The position numbers and the translations under genes are program-made. The notes under the pieces were generated by a model. The model ran no database searches. It was not told the origin of the DNA and saw only the letters and a program-made list of their open reading frames with translations. A DNA stretch of 64,000 nt from Anisakis pegreffii. Taxonomy: Eukaryota; Nematoda; Chromadorea; Rhabditida; Anisakidae. The DNA lies in NCBI GenBank assembly GCA_035041965.1, contig JAPYMA010000099.1, forward strand, positions 115,531 to 179,530, given 5' to 3'. This document shows positions 15,101 to 30,700 of this stretch, piece by piece (the stretch's first letter is position 1; the number at the start of each line of letters is the position of its first letter).

Positions 15101-18100
15101 CACTTTTTGGGATGATTAATACTGGCACACTTTTTTTGGATAAATATAGTCCGTTAGATGGTTCCGAAAGTGCGAAAGCAATCATTTGGTTATGGCGGAA
15201 CGAACGATAGATCCTCATCATCAGGCCCATAAACGCCTTTTGTGTTACTACACAAAGCGATTCCAAAATAGTTTGTTAAGATATGGAATTAGACGATGAC
15301 AGAAGATATTTGAAAGGATTTAAACTGAACACAATATCAAAGGAATATAGGATTCTTACGAAATAGCTGCCTGTTAAGGAATATTACGGTGAACGTGAAT
15401 ATCCGGTGAAGTATTTGGATAAGTCAGTAGGAGATATTTATTCAATATTCAAATTTAATTAATCTTATAATAATAATAATAATCAACAATCAAGTAATTA
15501 GTACACTCGAGAGTGTGCTTAAACGACACTCAGAAATTCTATTGAATATTATGATGATTCCTCACAACATTAATAATGTTCATGACTGCAGTAATACATG
15601 CATTCATGTAAGGTAAGAAATTATTCATTTCACACCAAATTGATAGAGAGATGAGAAATATCAAGCAGTCGTTTAAGGAACAAGGCACTATCATGCATAA
15701 TTTATGATTAACTGCAAAATCTTCATTACTATTGGTTCAAAACAGCACAGTTGTTAATTTAGAAAATCCAAATCCATTGACTTCCCTAATTAAATGAAAC
15801 CACTTTCGCGTTCTGTTGAAATCATTTTTACGTGAACCTTCAAAATAACATTCAATATCTTGCCTCAATACTGTTTCATAATTACTTAACATTCCCTTTG
15901 TTCAAAAACTTTGTAGAATGAAAACACTGAACTATCAACGGATAACTTGAAAATTTGCAATTTCTATCCGATTGGATAAAATTCTGGCAAAGGAACACAT
16001 TGATCTGTCGATCTGTAGTGCGCAACTTGAAACTGTCTACGCAGCACGGATACTTCAAAAACACAATGATATATTAGTCAAGTCATTACTTTAACCATTC
16101 TCTTAACTTATAACCAACCGAAACGCGCTGCACTTCAAAAGGATTATGACGGGATTAACGGATAAACGTATGCAGACACGCACACACACGTTAAACAAAC
16201 AACAAGTCTTCGATAAACAATGCAAAATTGACTGAATGACCTTCACGCAAATTATTTCCAAACCATTCGCGCAAATCAACGACAAAAAAAGAAATTCTTA
16301 TAAATTAACAACTCCGAATTGAAATGAACGATTGCAATTCCAAATTTCAAAGATAACTGGGAAGTGGCTATGACCAGCTCCAGAAATGGTAGAAATATGC
16401 GGATTACTATGCAATATGAATCTCAAACATTCCTCACCAGCCACTCTACCATGCGATCTACAATTATTCCGGCGAGTTTGACCGAATAAAGAAATTACTC
16501 CTTCGATTTATGTAAAGGAACAAATTTGAACAGAGTAAATCGAAATAAGATTAGAAATTTCCAACGATTGGGAAATTTCAGCTGAATTAATAAATGACGA
16601 CTAAATTGAATTGTTGCATTGAACAATATAGTTCTCATGACAAACTGTAGGTTTATTATTCATGAATAATCAACTAATAATGGAACGAGCTGAATGAAAA
16701 CTTGATGAACGATTGATTAATAATGAATTTATGATAAGTCAATTATCACCAATAGTCACGATCTAATCACACGCCTGCTTCTCAACCTCAATGTAAGCAC
16801 TTTTGAATTAGCACTATTCGATTTGTTTGTAATTCTCAGTCTCTAAGCGACTGATCTCATATATCCCACATCCCTCACTCCACCCATTCGATAAGCTCCC
16901 AAATAGTAATCAACGTTCTCGGGTGATACTTCCTGTGCGTGACTTACGCTTTAATTCATTACAATCAAATGCAGACAGAATTTGTTGACCATGTTTATCC
17001 TGAATGAAGACAATTTCCTCAAAAATTTTAAAGCACTATTGAGATGATGACTAAAATTTTCGAATCAATCGTCTGTATTCGATCAGGTATCATAAACCAA
17101 ATTTCACTTGGAAATAAGTTCTTCTGTGTATTTTGCGCAATGTATAAGTATTTTAAGTAATTTCACGACGCATTGATGATAAATCTCACAAGTGATGTAA
17201 ATTATTATGAGAACAGTTTAAGTATATGCGCAACCTAATTTTTTATTCATATACAACTCAATAATTCCTTCCTGATTTACACGGATCTCTTGTTTTCCCT
17301 CTATGAACAATTAATGATTAAAGCTAGTGCATAATACACGATCAAGTTGTTCGCGAAGAAAAAACCTTCTGTTCCTTTGATATAATCACAAAAAATAAAA
17401 TATTACAAAAAAGCCCTCGGGAGGCAAGATTTGAAGAGAAAAAAAGGGGTTCTAGAAATCCGAATGAAGGAAACAAATGCATATCTATTATGAAGCCCTC
17501 GACTACGTGCGGAGCACATTCTAGATTTTAAGTGAATGTTCTATCCGCATTAAATTCCGCTCTTTCAATTTTGGTGATGGTATGCGTTCCAAGTCAGAAC
17601 TCAGAACAAAATTTTCTTCCTTCACGGGAATTTTTGAACATTTCTTCAGTTCGTACTTCTCAATAGGTAATGCAAATTCAACATAAATCTGGAAATATTC
17701 ATCATCAATAGTAATTGTCCATTATCAACACATAACTGCGATGATTGAAGAGTGTGACTCTTAAGAGGAACCGATGGAAGTGAACAGTGAAAATAAACGT
17801 TTACAATAATTTCAATTTTGCCTTCATTCAAACAACAATTTAACTTATTGTTAGCATCACGTCGAATTATATGCTATATAAGGAGAACATACGGAACATA
17901 TTTTGCTTTCTGTAATGCAAACTGAATAGGCGAAAACATGAAGAAAATTGCTATTTCCATCGCATTGTGCACACACTATGATTGAGTAATAGCGAATAAG
18001 CGCAAACGAGCATAAGCGTAAATAAACGGAAAACGTTTTCAAATGAAATTTCCGGAGCGCATGATGAATACTGCCAGTAACAATCATAATAATAATAACC

Positions 18101-21100
18101 TATGAAAAAGCTGCTTTATCATATCTGACGCTGCTTCTTATGGTTGGCTGTTGCATAAAGCAAATAGAAAACAACAAAATAATATCGAATGTGCGGAAGA
18201 AGGATAAACGATTCAGTGCTTAGGCGTTATCGTGACGTTGTCTTATATTCAATTATAGCAACAATATCTTGCAAACGAATATAAATCTAATCAAAACCAA
18301 ATCATAAGCAACATTATTTACTAGATCAAAGAGTGAACGCAACGACCGATAACGATAAATAATCATGGTATTTCAGTTCATTTAAGAACGTTCCGATTTA
18401 GAATGGCATCGAGATATTGCCATTCAAATAGTTGAAATGGACGGATATGCAAACAACACATGCATACGATGCTGCATATATAAACATCAAATGGAGGTTT
18501 GGCTTAATACGGATATAGCAACACAGATTTACTCTCGTCAAGCCCATTGACCTATTCAGTGCGTTCTCGATGAAACAGTAATAACAACAATAATAATTAT
18601 GGTATATATAACGTGATCTTAAAGCAGCCGTTCGAGCTATTACGGTTATAGCAAGCGCAACACCTATTATGTTATTATATCCATCCATCTAACACTCACT
18701 TGTTCATACCTATCTCTACCTTGAAAATCCCTAATTATAAAGACCAAGATCTTAATTAAGCAACAGACAGACACCATCTAAGTAGATATGTAATTAAGGT
18801 CGATTGGTTTTGTTTCAGGATAACATCAAGTTTTTCAGTGATCTTGCTTCTCTCTATTCAGAATCAATCGCAGTAGAGAGATGAAGAAACGAAATGAGAC
18901 GAAATACTGTAATGTAATTAACTAATCATTCTTGGAAAATTCAATTTGCAAACAAAAACCTTCTATTCAATTCAACTGAATGGTTGTTCGGAATTCGAAG
19001 AATTTTTTCCCTTCACTTTTTTAAGAACTACTTCCTTTTTAAATGAAATAGATCTTTTTTAGAAGTCACGTTGAATGAAAAACACTATCAAACAGGAAAC
19101 CGTCAATTGCAAGATGAATAACAACAACAAAATAGACGTGAAAAAGCACTTCAATTAAATAGAAAATCTCTTGAAAAGAGAGATATCCATGAATATGCCA
19201 CAAATTAATAAAATCGCCCAAAAATATACGCTTTGAAAGGTGTTTGAATCGATTACATTAAAATAATGTATCAAATTCAACGAAATATTACTAATTAAAT
19301 TTGCCATTTTGATTGTGTCGCTGATGGCCACTCAATTTGGCTACTTAATTCGAAAAATTGTTTGAAATGACCAACAACAAAATGATTATGAAAAGGAAGA
19401 TGGATATGGAAGCAGATCAACGGATTGATGAATGGAAAGAAGATACTCGTATGGGCATAATTAATTAAGACAGATGGAGTCAATTCAATCACATTTGATG
19501 GGCATCATATTAAATTCTGCAAACACGACACGATGCAACAAACCTAGTACATCCGTTCTGTTTTATCTCAGCCATATCTAATAAATAATTTTATGACATT
19601 TTGCTCAGAAAACACCTTGAAACAATTCAAAGGAAGCATTTGATTTTAGAAACCGTCATTTATAGTGTCGCTCAACGAGTGCACTATTGAGAAGTACACA
19701 AAAAAGTCAATTTTCTGAACGTCTCGTCGGAATTTCTTGGAATTTTCAGAATATTCAGAATGCATATTTCTAGAGACTTAACAAATTTAACTGAATAGAA
19801 CGTGAACTTCAAAATGAGAATTTAGCAACTGTTACTTATGAACAACAGAAAAGAAACTGCGCGTCTTGAGAATGCATCAATGAGAGTAAGACATTCACGA
19901 AGTGTTGGTGTTCTTGGAGAAAATCAACAAGAAAGACTGAATAACATTTCGAACATACTCAAAATTCGTTAAGCAACTAAATCATTCTAGATAAATTATC
20001 TGCAAAAAGTATTCAAAGTAAAAACGAACATTAAATAAAACTGAAATCAACAAACCTTTCATATCGTCGATTGTGTGGTGACAATGAGGACATTGTGGTG
20101 TGCCCTGAAAAGCAAAATAACGTTTGATTATCGCTCGAAGTCGACGATTCAGCAGTGCTGCAATCCTCCTGTGGTACGGCCTCATAAAAGTGCGACACCG
20201 ATGCGCTCATAATTTCAGAAGCGACTCGGCAGAAGATTTTGTTGGGATTTTGAAGGCGAATATGGTGACTTTAGGTGACAGCAGTTATTAATAAGGGAGT
20301 GAAAAACTTCACACGAATACTGATTGATTGGATGAAATGTTGAGAAGTGGGTTTTTTTGGTTGCAAATTATACGGCTTGAATCCAGAGAATAACTATCAA
20401 CAGCTGTTCGTTCAGATCTTACAGTTGATGCACTATTATATACTTATTGCATTGTCGTCGAATAAAATAAACGTTCATGCCACCATTCAATTCAACTTTA
20501 TCCAGTCAAACGCGCATAGATTAAACGAATAACAAATGTGACAATTCAGTGGTTGGCTCTTATAGTTGCAAGACTAGTGGCGATCTGGTGGGAAAGGCGT
20601 TATGAATGGACAGTGGTCATCGTGCAGTTATTAATAAGGGAGTGTCCTGCTGGAACTACTAATGTGCTGACAACGCACTGAGGTGCTCATTTTGACCACT
20701 AGTGAAGTCACTTCACACTAGAGTGATGCACTAATAAATGACCAGTCAATATAAATTGTTATTATTAGTGGCACTAACAACATTATTATTGCTATATTGC
20801 TGCGTCTAGGATGTGCTGCTGATCACTATTCAATTCCATAGCAATACATACTTATTAAATCACCCATTCACTGTTCATAATGAATCGACTTTCAACTGTG
20901 AATATGCGACTAATTCAATTAAAACAACACTGTCGTCACATCCACTACAATAGTGAACTGTCAACTACCACTTTTGTTCACTACAGTCAGTAGTCCATTT
21001 CCATGAAACACGATGACAATGATGAATGGCATTTGCATGAATAAACTGATGAATGCCATTAAGAGCAATCAAACACGCAACCGTTCTGTTAATAATGCAC

Positions 21101-21738
21101 ACACACATATCTCCGTCCATTCGAGATTTTAATGCTATGTTCAATCACAAGCAAATTAAGAGATTTAGATGCCTAATCAAGTTCAATTTCGTTGCTAAGA
21201 CTATACAAACGTTGATCAGCATAGGCACAACTTCGATCTTAGCTATCAGTTATAAGGAATTGGATTACAATGACTAAATTGCATCGTAATATTTACATAT
21301 GAAACAACACGATCAAACATATGGTAACTAAAGGGCATGTGCACCTGCGGCACATCAGAAGTCTGTGCTGTATCCGAAAATCCTCACAAGTCATTTAAAA
21401 ACAAAAGGTCATAAGATGTCCGTTCCGAAACATTCTTTCGGTTCATTCTCTAATCCACAATTTCCAGTGCAACAGTAAAATTTCAGAATGTAGTTTTCAG
21501 TAGAAATAGCTAACTGATCATGAGAGCAAAAATCCAAGTTTCAAAATATCAATAATACTGAACTGTTTCAGTTGCTGAGTGTTTTTTATGTAAAGCATAA
21601 GGTTGTATATATCCATACGTAAACAAATCAACACAACTTATATGTCAACGTGCACATAGTAATGTCAAAATCAGACCCACTAAATATCCTTTACGATTGA
21701 AAATATGTCATTCACACATATTCATTATAAACATTATC

Positions 21739-21784
<46 letters not shown>

Positions 21785-24700
21785 GAGCATAAGGCTTTCC
21801 AGAATTCCGAAGGGATCGTCAAATCATCGTTATGAAGAGATTATGTCAATCGTTTCATTCAATGCTCATCATTTTCCATTATTCATGCAAGATTTTTGCA
21901 TGAATAATGAACCTCTTCACTCACCATCATGTAAACACTGTAATGCAATAATGTAACTGCGTACTGATCCAATAGGCTAGTGTTACCCGAAAAAATCCTG
22001 CAAATACGTCGACTCATTATTAGAGGCATCTTTCAGCTTCTCCAGAATTTACGAGAATTCACACCGATTAACGAACTTATTGGCAGCTCTTGACTGGATT
22101 TCATTCGAAGAAAGGGATCAGATATGAGAAGTTTCTCCCTCAAAAATCTGGCAGATTATTCTCGAGATATAACCAGAGTGTTATCATCAGATCAGTCCAC
22201 CCCACTCCCCTCCCCTATGCCATCAAAACAGTCACTCATCATGCCTGCATAATCCACTATAAATGGAAAATTTTGGTAATGGATAGCGTGACAAAAGATG
22301 AAGTAATTGGTGTGAGTGTATTGAATAATTTCACTCAAATCACACACCTCAATAGAGTCACATTTGAATAATTTATTTAATTTATCGCCATTGCATGTGA
22401 TCAACTATAACCGAGGAAGATTATAATACACCCTAATGGAGAGTTGATTCAACCCCCATTATACTATTCATCCTATGCGATACTACTCAGATAGATAGAA
22501 TCTTCTTAAAATCACTCGAAGTTACTTTGAACTCGCAAAGTGTCGCAAATGCAAGTAATCTGTTTCTATTAGCATAATCATGCTGTAAAACGCTAAGTTA
22601 TTCGACGCATTAATAATGAATCATGTGAATTGTTTGAGTGGCAAGTAAGCGTAAAATGCAGCACTTTCGATTACTTCCATGAGCCTTCTATGATGAAGCA
22701 AACGAAAAGTGGTATAACTGTACCATTATCAGTGTCTCATCATGTACTTCACGTTTTGCTTCCATTCACTTGCAACACACTCTTTCGCTTAAAAATAATT
22801 TGCAAAATCGGTAACATATGAGAACTTATTAGCACTTCAGAGCCAGAATAATCAACAGATCAAATCGAATCTTACGCCGCCGCAAATTATTTTTTGCAAT
22901 CGCTCTCTTATGGTTCTTGTTATGAAAATGCTTTCCAAGTTTTTGAGATGTTGCCGAAAATAACAAAAATTTTTTGACATCCTGCGAAAGAAGAAAAAAA
23001 AGCTTAGGCGGCGAAATAAAGTGTTAACTGAACCCTGTAATCAACCCAATCCATTCGTTAAAGTCACCGAAATCTGACAGTTATGATGAATGTTTGATTT
23101 GCATTATGTGTTCCGCTCTACAGAGATATGTGTGATATTGCAGATTCAGTGCAGATAAGATGCATAAATGCGCATAGTAAATAATAGTACATAGCATAAA
23201 ATGAGTTCCTAAATCACACATATAATAGTTAACATGGACTGAGTTCGTTGTGTGAACGAGATGAAAGGAAAGTAAATCGCACGCATGAATCTTGTGATAT
23301 ACATTCGTTCATTCATAATTAAAGCATTTCTACTAATTACGCAATAACTAACCAATATCAATAATCCTCATTCACAACTCTTCCCACCTACCTAATCAAT
23401 CATTTAGCACCTCTTCTATGAATCAAACGACCCTCATCTATTGAAATCACACCAACGATTACATTAATAATCTTTTCAGATTACAAACATAAAATATATT
23501 CCATATATGCATAACGCAGATATCATTATCATTGTGTCCATTCTTATCCGAACATAAACCCATATTATTAGCTATATAATCGAAACTCGATAATATCTGC
23601 AAAATGAGGAAAAGAGCGTTATGGAATATTCTAATTCAGAATTTTTTTGTGCTTTTTTGGGAAATTTAGAAAAGTTAAGAAAAAAATGGAATCTTTGAGC
23701 ACTTCTTGTGCTATTGACAGTAATTTTATGATGACTTATGAGTAAATTGGAAATTTCACAGCATTATTTGAAAAAGGAAAGCTCAATTCAGAATTAAGCA
23801 CTGCTCCATGTTGAATTCTATCTCAATTAAGTCAAGATATTCCGAAAATAATGCAATTATAATAAATATATGCATGTGCAAACACTGAACATAGATGATC
23901 TGAGGCATTTTTCAGTCGAAACAACAGATATGAACTTTATTCGCATTCCCAATAGTTGCTTTTGAAGATTAAACGAAATTCAATCCATTATTTGCTAACT
24001 CTTCAAAAATTCGCCTTTAATTCAACCAATACTCTTCCAACAAACACGTTCACATGCCTATTGCTCAGTTCCGTTCATGAAAATTACTTCCGTCCATCTA
24101 ATTATACTGAATTGGAATGAGTTCTTGAAATTCAAATCCCTCGTCAAAAAAATGTGCCATATAAATGAATGATTACTTTTCATTTTCCGACCTCATCTTA
24201 AATAAACACTAACTTCTCATCTGTCATGTGTGATTATTTTTGTATAAGTGTAATCAATCATATAATATTTTACACGCCTCAAGATTCATTTTTCCTAAGT
24301 CTCACTGCAAATATAGAAATTTCCTATAATCGTTCATAGAGCTATTCTTGAAACATGTTCTGCTTATATAGCGTACGATTTCACGTAGCAGAGGCTGAGT
24401 ATAGCAAAAATATACATCAACAACAACTGGTTTTGAAGCGTCAAGGAACGTTCTTATACCAAAGTTTATAAGAGAGCACTCGATGAGGATTAACCAATAG
24501 TAAGATTAGATCCTTCGAGTATTAAAAGCTAGAGAAGGTAGTACTCGACATTTTTCAAAAAAATGGTGCTCATTTTCATATGCAAATATAAGAAAATATG
24601 TTATTTGAAGATTGCAATCTGTGACACGAAATATTATTGTTTAAGAAGTTTCGATATGTAAGACTTCATTTCACATAATGTAATCGTGCTTGAACGTTAC

Positions 24701-27700
24701 GCAAATGTCATTATCAGTGAGAATTTCACCCAATCTTCAGATTCGTTTGAAATTCCAGTTCTGAAGGAGGCGTTGAGTGAATCAACGATAATTTATGACA
24801 TGTCAATAATAACAGTAACAGTGAACACTTAATTGGATTTAACATCAAAAGACCGCTGGCAGATGTGTGAATTTATATCCATTTGCTTGCTTAACACTTA
24901 GTTGTGGGTATGTATAAAGCGTTGAAGCGAATGGACAAGAACTATGATATCGCACTGAGATATTGTCATATTCTTCGGTCTCGTTCATGAACGAATCATA
25001 AAGGTTACAGCCTTTTACGATGACTTAATGAACTTACGAGAATTGAATTATTGCATTTACACTCGCAAATAATGGGATAATTAAATAATAATAATAGGAT
25101 AAGTTTACAGTTAGCGCGCGTTTACATTAGCTTGTGCGATTTCAGCTTTCAAAGATAGACACCCTCCTGAACAGTACAGAGCCCTCAATATATTCTTATG
25201 GAATTTCAATTAGAAACTGAATTTTGGTGCTGAACCAGTTGGTATTCACTTTAAACAGCTCGATTTAGTCATTAAACTTGATCAGCTATTCGAAGGAACA
25301 AAAAATTATTCGGACAAGTCATAAAACTTGATTGAAATTATGAAAGTCGGTTTGTCATTCATCTTCTACGTGAGAATGGCGCTTTTTGTCAGTGAGGGAA
25401 TTGAAAACCACTTAAAGAATTGATTCAATAAAACGGAACAAAATGCATTTGTAAATAGCAAATTAATCACAAGTATTTCTCTTGCATGAATTACATGAAT
25501 GTTCTTTTTTCAAAAGTTTGGGCAAAGAAATACCAAACGTTTTCCTCAAAATCACACACAATCACATATTCTTCTACGGAATTCCTTTGGAAGACCTTGA
25601 AAGGACCTGATGGAAAAGATTTTTTATAGGAAACTGAATGAGGGAATCAAAACGATTCTGGTCGATGAAATGCGAAAATGAGTTAAGAATGAAAATTTCG
25701 AATGTCGTCTCGAGAAAATCACATACGCGTACACACCCATAGTTCAACCGATAACTTTTTGTTGTGGATCTGCATGATGTTCTCAGAACTGTGAGCCTGT
25801 GAGTATGCTTCCTTCAGAATCATATAACCTCATTTATTCTGCTTTTTGCTTTTAACATTCAGTTCAGCACAACAATCTAATCGAGATCATTTCATCGTTC
25901 TTGTCAGATTTGTACGAAAAGAAAGCCAGTGCTCACAAAAACAAGTCATAATCAAAACCCAGTAAACACTTGTCACATCACTTTCTCCTATTTCATCCAA
26001 TAACCATCAATAATCACAAAAGTAAACATTAACATATACAAGCGAGGATATACATCTGTATTCTAAAACACGAAACCGAATAAGTTTCTGTCTGTCTGTT
26101 TGTGGATTATCCTTATCCCAACTTCTAAGATATCTTGGCCGCATATGCAATCCCAGTCAATGTAAGCCGAAATATACAAACAGCTTAACTGATCCACTTC
26201 TTGCCTTTGCTGACCACTATTTTTGGACTTCGTACAACAACTGCAACGTCAACAATAACCATTGGCCATTTGCACTAAGTGCATCAGTTTATAATGTTTG
26301 CTTAACAAACATACCGAAAATGTTTGCTCATAATGACATATTACAGTGCTTGTTCTCGTCGAGATTAATCAACTGTATCCCACCAAGACACAATCAATCA
26401 GTATTTGCACGTGCTAGATATGTTGGAGTAATTCGATCGGAACTGATGATTAAAGCATTTATTAAGGAGTGATGATTGGGACTATCGTCGCTTCAGGAGG
26501 ATTTCTCTTTGAATGGAGTGAACAAATCAAACGATTTACCTGATCCAGTGGGCACATAAAAACTTCCGGTCTCTGGATTTTGAACGAGCATTTGTCTTGT
26601 TTCATCGTCCCACGGTGACGAGTTTCGATCACGTGGTGCCTCCAGTCGTGCAGCTCGCGCAGCCGTATTTCGCTAAAATTTCAATGGTTTATCGTTGAAA
26701 CACTACAACGCATCACACATCATCCTTTCAACTACAACATCTTCCTCAACTGAAATTCATGACTAAATGTTAAAAAGAGTCATAAATGTCGCTTCGATCC
26801 AGAAATGAGTGTTCTTAAGTCGTGTATTACGCAAAAGAGTTAAGAACACTCATTTTTCTATTCACTACATTATAAGAAATATCGAAAATATTTCTTCAGA
26901 AATTCTATTTCTTATAGCAGAATCAAATCAAAAAATGTATTCATTCATTGAGTGAACAACTAATTTTCTACTCCAACTCAATGCTCTAATCGTTTGCTTG
27001 CTTCCTCAGGCAATCACAATAAGGCTAAGTGTTAAATCCAAAAAAAAGAGAAGTCAAACTCCGAATAAGCTGACATTCTTCGAAGACACGCAATGAACAA
27101 CAATAACAATTGATTGAATCTATTGTGCGAAACGGAAGAGGGCAAAGTGCTGAAACTGTGCAACGGAAATTGACTCGTTTCTTCGTGGATTCGAACAGAA
27201 TAACGTTGAGAAACTAAAGTGGAATGCATCGAACTCAGTGAATGACGCATTTATCTGTGTATTTATATGGAAGAAATGACATCAAACATGTCATTTCTTT
27301 CTTATAAATGCATACACACATAAATGTTTACCATTTCCTCACAAGCATTTTTCTATTTTCAGCACAATGATGACGATGATGATGGTTTCTTAAGAGAGCT
27401 TTAATTTGAGCACTTTAAGCTCAAGAGAGCTGAACTCAAGCGATTTCAAAAGCCGCTTTTTATTTCTGTGCTATGCAAATGCTGATGGATGACGAGAGAC
27501 TGCTCACTTTTTATGCTTTTTATGATGCTTGCTAAAATCTCAAAAAAAAAGATTCAAAAACGTTCACTTTTAAGTGACAACTAACACAAAAACGTAATCC
27601 ATGAGTATTGCATGGAAATGACAATAAAATGAATCAAATACAATGGTTACGATTAGAAAACTTTTTTTTTGAAAACGACAAATGAGCCATACCCCACACA

Positions 27701-30700
27701 ACAGTTTTACGGTTGTGCTAACCTGTTGTGAGGTTGATATTTCGTAATTATTACTCATTACCCCGAATGGCGGCGGTACTGTTGTTCGACTGGCAATCGA
27801 AGCGTTTCCACCGCTTATATTCGCTATTGGAATCGCACCGTTGAACGAATCTAAACATTGAATAGTTACACAAGTTCATATGCACACAACACATGATAAT
27901 CATATGGAATCTGCTATCAATCATTAAAAAATTCTATTTAATCCCAAATACATTGCGCAAATCTTCACATGAATTGAAATTTCCCCATTGCACTACTTGA
28001 ATGAACAAAAAGAATTCAGCAAAACACGTAACTCAAGTTTTCACTCATAAATGAGCGAAAGTGGATGGAACATCTAATCGTGAAAATGTTTATTGTGCGC
28101 AATACGAAATTGTTTCTGAACAATACAATAATAATTTATCATTATTATTATAAATTCTGCCTCGTTTTCTACCATCATTATTACAGCATTATTCGTATAA
28201 AAGATTGCAGCGGATGTGCACTTTACTTTTTCAAACATATAATGTGCATGCAAATCAAGTTTCAAGATTGGTTAACGATATAAACAACCAAATAAATAAC
28301 TTCTTGAGGTGAACACGCGTACGTCAGCGAATTAACTCGAACTGTGTTTTTATCGGGACAAAATGGAACCAATTTGAAATGCGACGTGATTATCCAAATT
28401 TCATCTGACATCCCACTTAAATCCCTATCAAGTTCATTGCGCTTTTTTCGCTTTTTCCCCTACACGAATGTTTGTTTGACAACAAACTAAATAATGTTTG
28501 CTTCTATTATGAATTACTTACAATCAGTCATAACCAAAAAATCATAACCACACAACTACTACAATCCGTCAAGTGTTTAATACGTCAAAACAGCATCAGT
28601 TTTGCTGCTTTTGAACAGCTCGAATGTGATGGATTAACACCGAATTTGTCTTAACAAATAAACCACTTGAAATGTGGAGAAAATTTTGATTGAAAATGGG
28701 ATTGTCGCTGGATTAAGGACGTAATCTGCATAGGGGTGAGGAGAAACCTTCTTATGTCGATAAGAGATGACATTTCACGAGCAAATCAACAACATATCCT
28801 TCTAGTCATAAAAACCAGAAGTGATCTTAACTGCGATGCAGACTCCATTTCATAATAGCTTGAAGTCGAACACTTCGATAGAATTTTGCAAATTTTGAGA
28901 ATTCTTTCAGTAGCAATGACATTTACTCACTTTCATGATCATGATGATGTACCGGTTGATCATCTGATACTTCAGCCTCTTCATACTGTGACTCTTCAGC
29001 TTCCGGTGAGGTTGATTTGTTAATCAAGGATGGTGGCAGGGGAGGATTCCACTGAGGTGGAGGACCTCGCATCTCGGACTTCGTGGCCGATGTTGGGATT
29101 GTTGAAGACTGCGGTGGTGGTGGGCAGCTTGGCGGTGGTATATTTAGAAAATCTGAAATCAACCATAAAATCAAATAATCGTCTAGTCGTAAAATCGATT
29201 GATTTGACTCAAATTTTGTTCAGAAATGGCATTTGAATCAACAAGTTTCAACACAACAATCTGCTATGAAGGCTTTAATCTTATACCACACACGTATTCA
29301 GTCTCATTGAGGTGTATTGTCAACGATAGATTCCTCAGAACATCATGATTCAATGTCATTTTTGTTCAAAGTCTCTGTGCGAATATATGTCTCACGATTT
29401 CATAAGACATTACAGTTGATAGATACGGTTGAAAAATGGATGATGTCTCAATGCGGTCGGTTATAATGTTAGTTTAATGTGTGCTCTTCCATTCAACGAT
29501 AACAATTTCAACGCAATTTTCCGACATCAATTTCACACGTGCGCTTCGATAATAAAAGATCTCTGAGGATTCGCTCTGGATGAGTAATTGCTGAATGATG
29601 CAGGAATATTGAACTGCTGACGAGAGAACGATTTGCACGAGGAAAGGGTTTTGCGAATGAAGTGAGCAAATATCATTTCACGAATATTGCAGAATTAATT
29701 GCAGATTAGCAAAGGAATACTATTGCAGAATTGCTTCGATCAGTTTTATAATCATTACAACTTGAAAATCAAATATGTTTAGTGCTTCTTTTAAGTGAAT
29801 CTTCTATAACATTTAAATGTTTCTGGAGGATAATGTTGCAATCATATCGCTTCCGTGTAACTTCCTCAATTCGAGTATGTCCACCTCAGTTCATGCAACA
29901 CTGCTCAATATTCGTCGTTAACGGAAAATCGGAAACAAAGTTCCAGACTGATGCATTTTGACATTAAGTCGAAAGTATTTCATCTACCCGTTTTGAACTT
30001 TATACAATTTGAATCATGCATTCAAAAACTTTTATTACATGTATTATATGCAAATACGATGAATGATGTGAATTTATATGATCGTATTAGGCTGTTTCGA
30101 TGATCAACGATGCGTTAAAGCATTGTGTCCTTGACGTTTGCAGTGGACTGCTTCATAACTGTTTCGATAAGCGCTATTGTATTTTTGAATGTTGTTGATT
30201 TGAAATATGTGAGGAATACATAAAACATATGAGTTTCGGTCGATGTCAATATTGGTCCCGTTTTGATGCTTTGATGGTCACAAGCATAATCTATTTAACT
30301 TATTTTTCAAGTGTGAATAGAAGTTTAGCTATAAAGGAAGGAGCGAAAATGGTTTTTGAATAGCTCTTTTCAACACAAATTGGAAACGGAATTCTGATAA
30401 TGAGAAGTGTGTGAGCAAAAATTGAATTAAGCGACGAATAATCGAATGAAATAATGCCGAACTGCGTAAAGTTTACGAGTGACATTAAATTTGCGCAGTG
30501 CAAAGCGGATATCGAATTACGAAACTGTCCAACTGTGATGAATAAATTTATAATAGTATGGAAAAAAGTGCATCAATCAACAGCTGCATGTGGTGTACTA
30601 CTGCGTAAAACATTATCAATACTACATATTACTTTCACTTGGCATATCAGTACTATTATTATTACGGGAACTACTTCAAATAACAATGGCATTATTACTA

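Larger units (their letters stand above)
20105..26539 (-). other. ten-1 intron 4 (6.4 kb)
   Basis: AT-rich intron with no supportable gene. Contains a (TAA)n microsatellite at 21742-21784, a perfect 13-bp-arm hairpin at 21878-21908, and a 21-bp direct repeat (about 20281 and 20625). A translated Asn run at 21705 is the microsatellite, not a gene. Confidence 0.7.
26673..27722 (-). other. ten-1 intron 3, with two hairpins
   Basis: About 1 kb without coding signal. Holds two long inverted repeats (26803-26855 and 27248-27326, listed separately). The open frame at 27032-27250 (minus) lacks splice support and is not called. Confidence 0.7.

Noticed and set aside
20056..20110. Cys/His-rich reading GTPQCPHCHHTID, like a zinc finger
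   Set aside because: It is an alternative frame of ten-1 exon 5; only the other frame joins exons 4 and 6 in phase.
21705..21956. ORF with an Asn run
   Set aside because: The run is the TAA microsatellite; no coding support around it.
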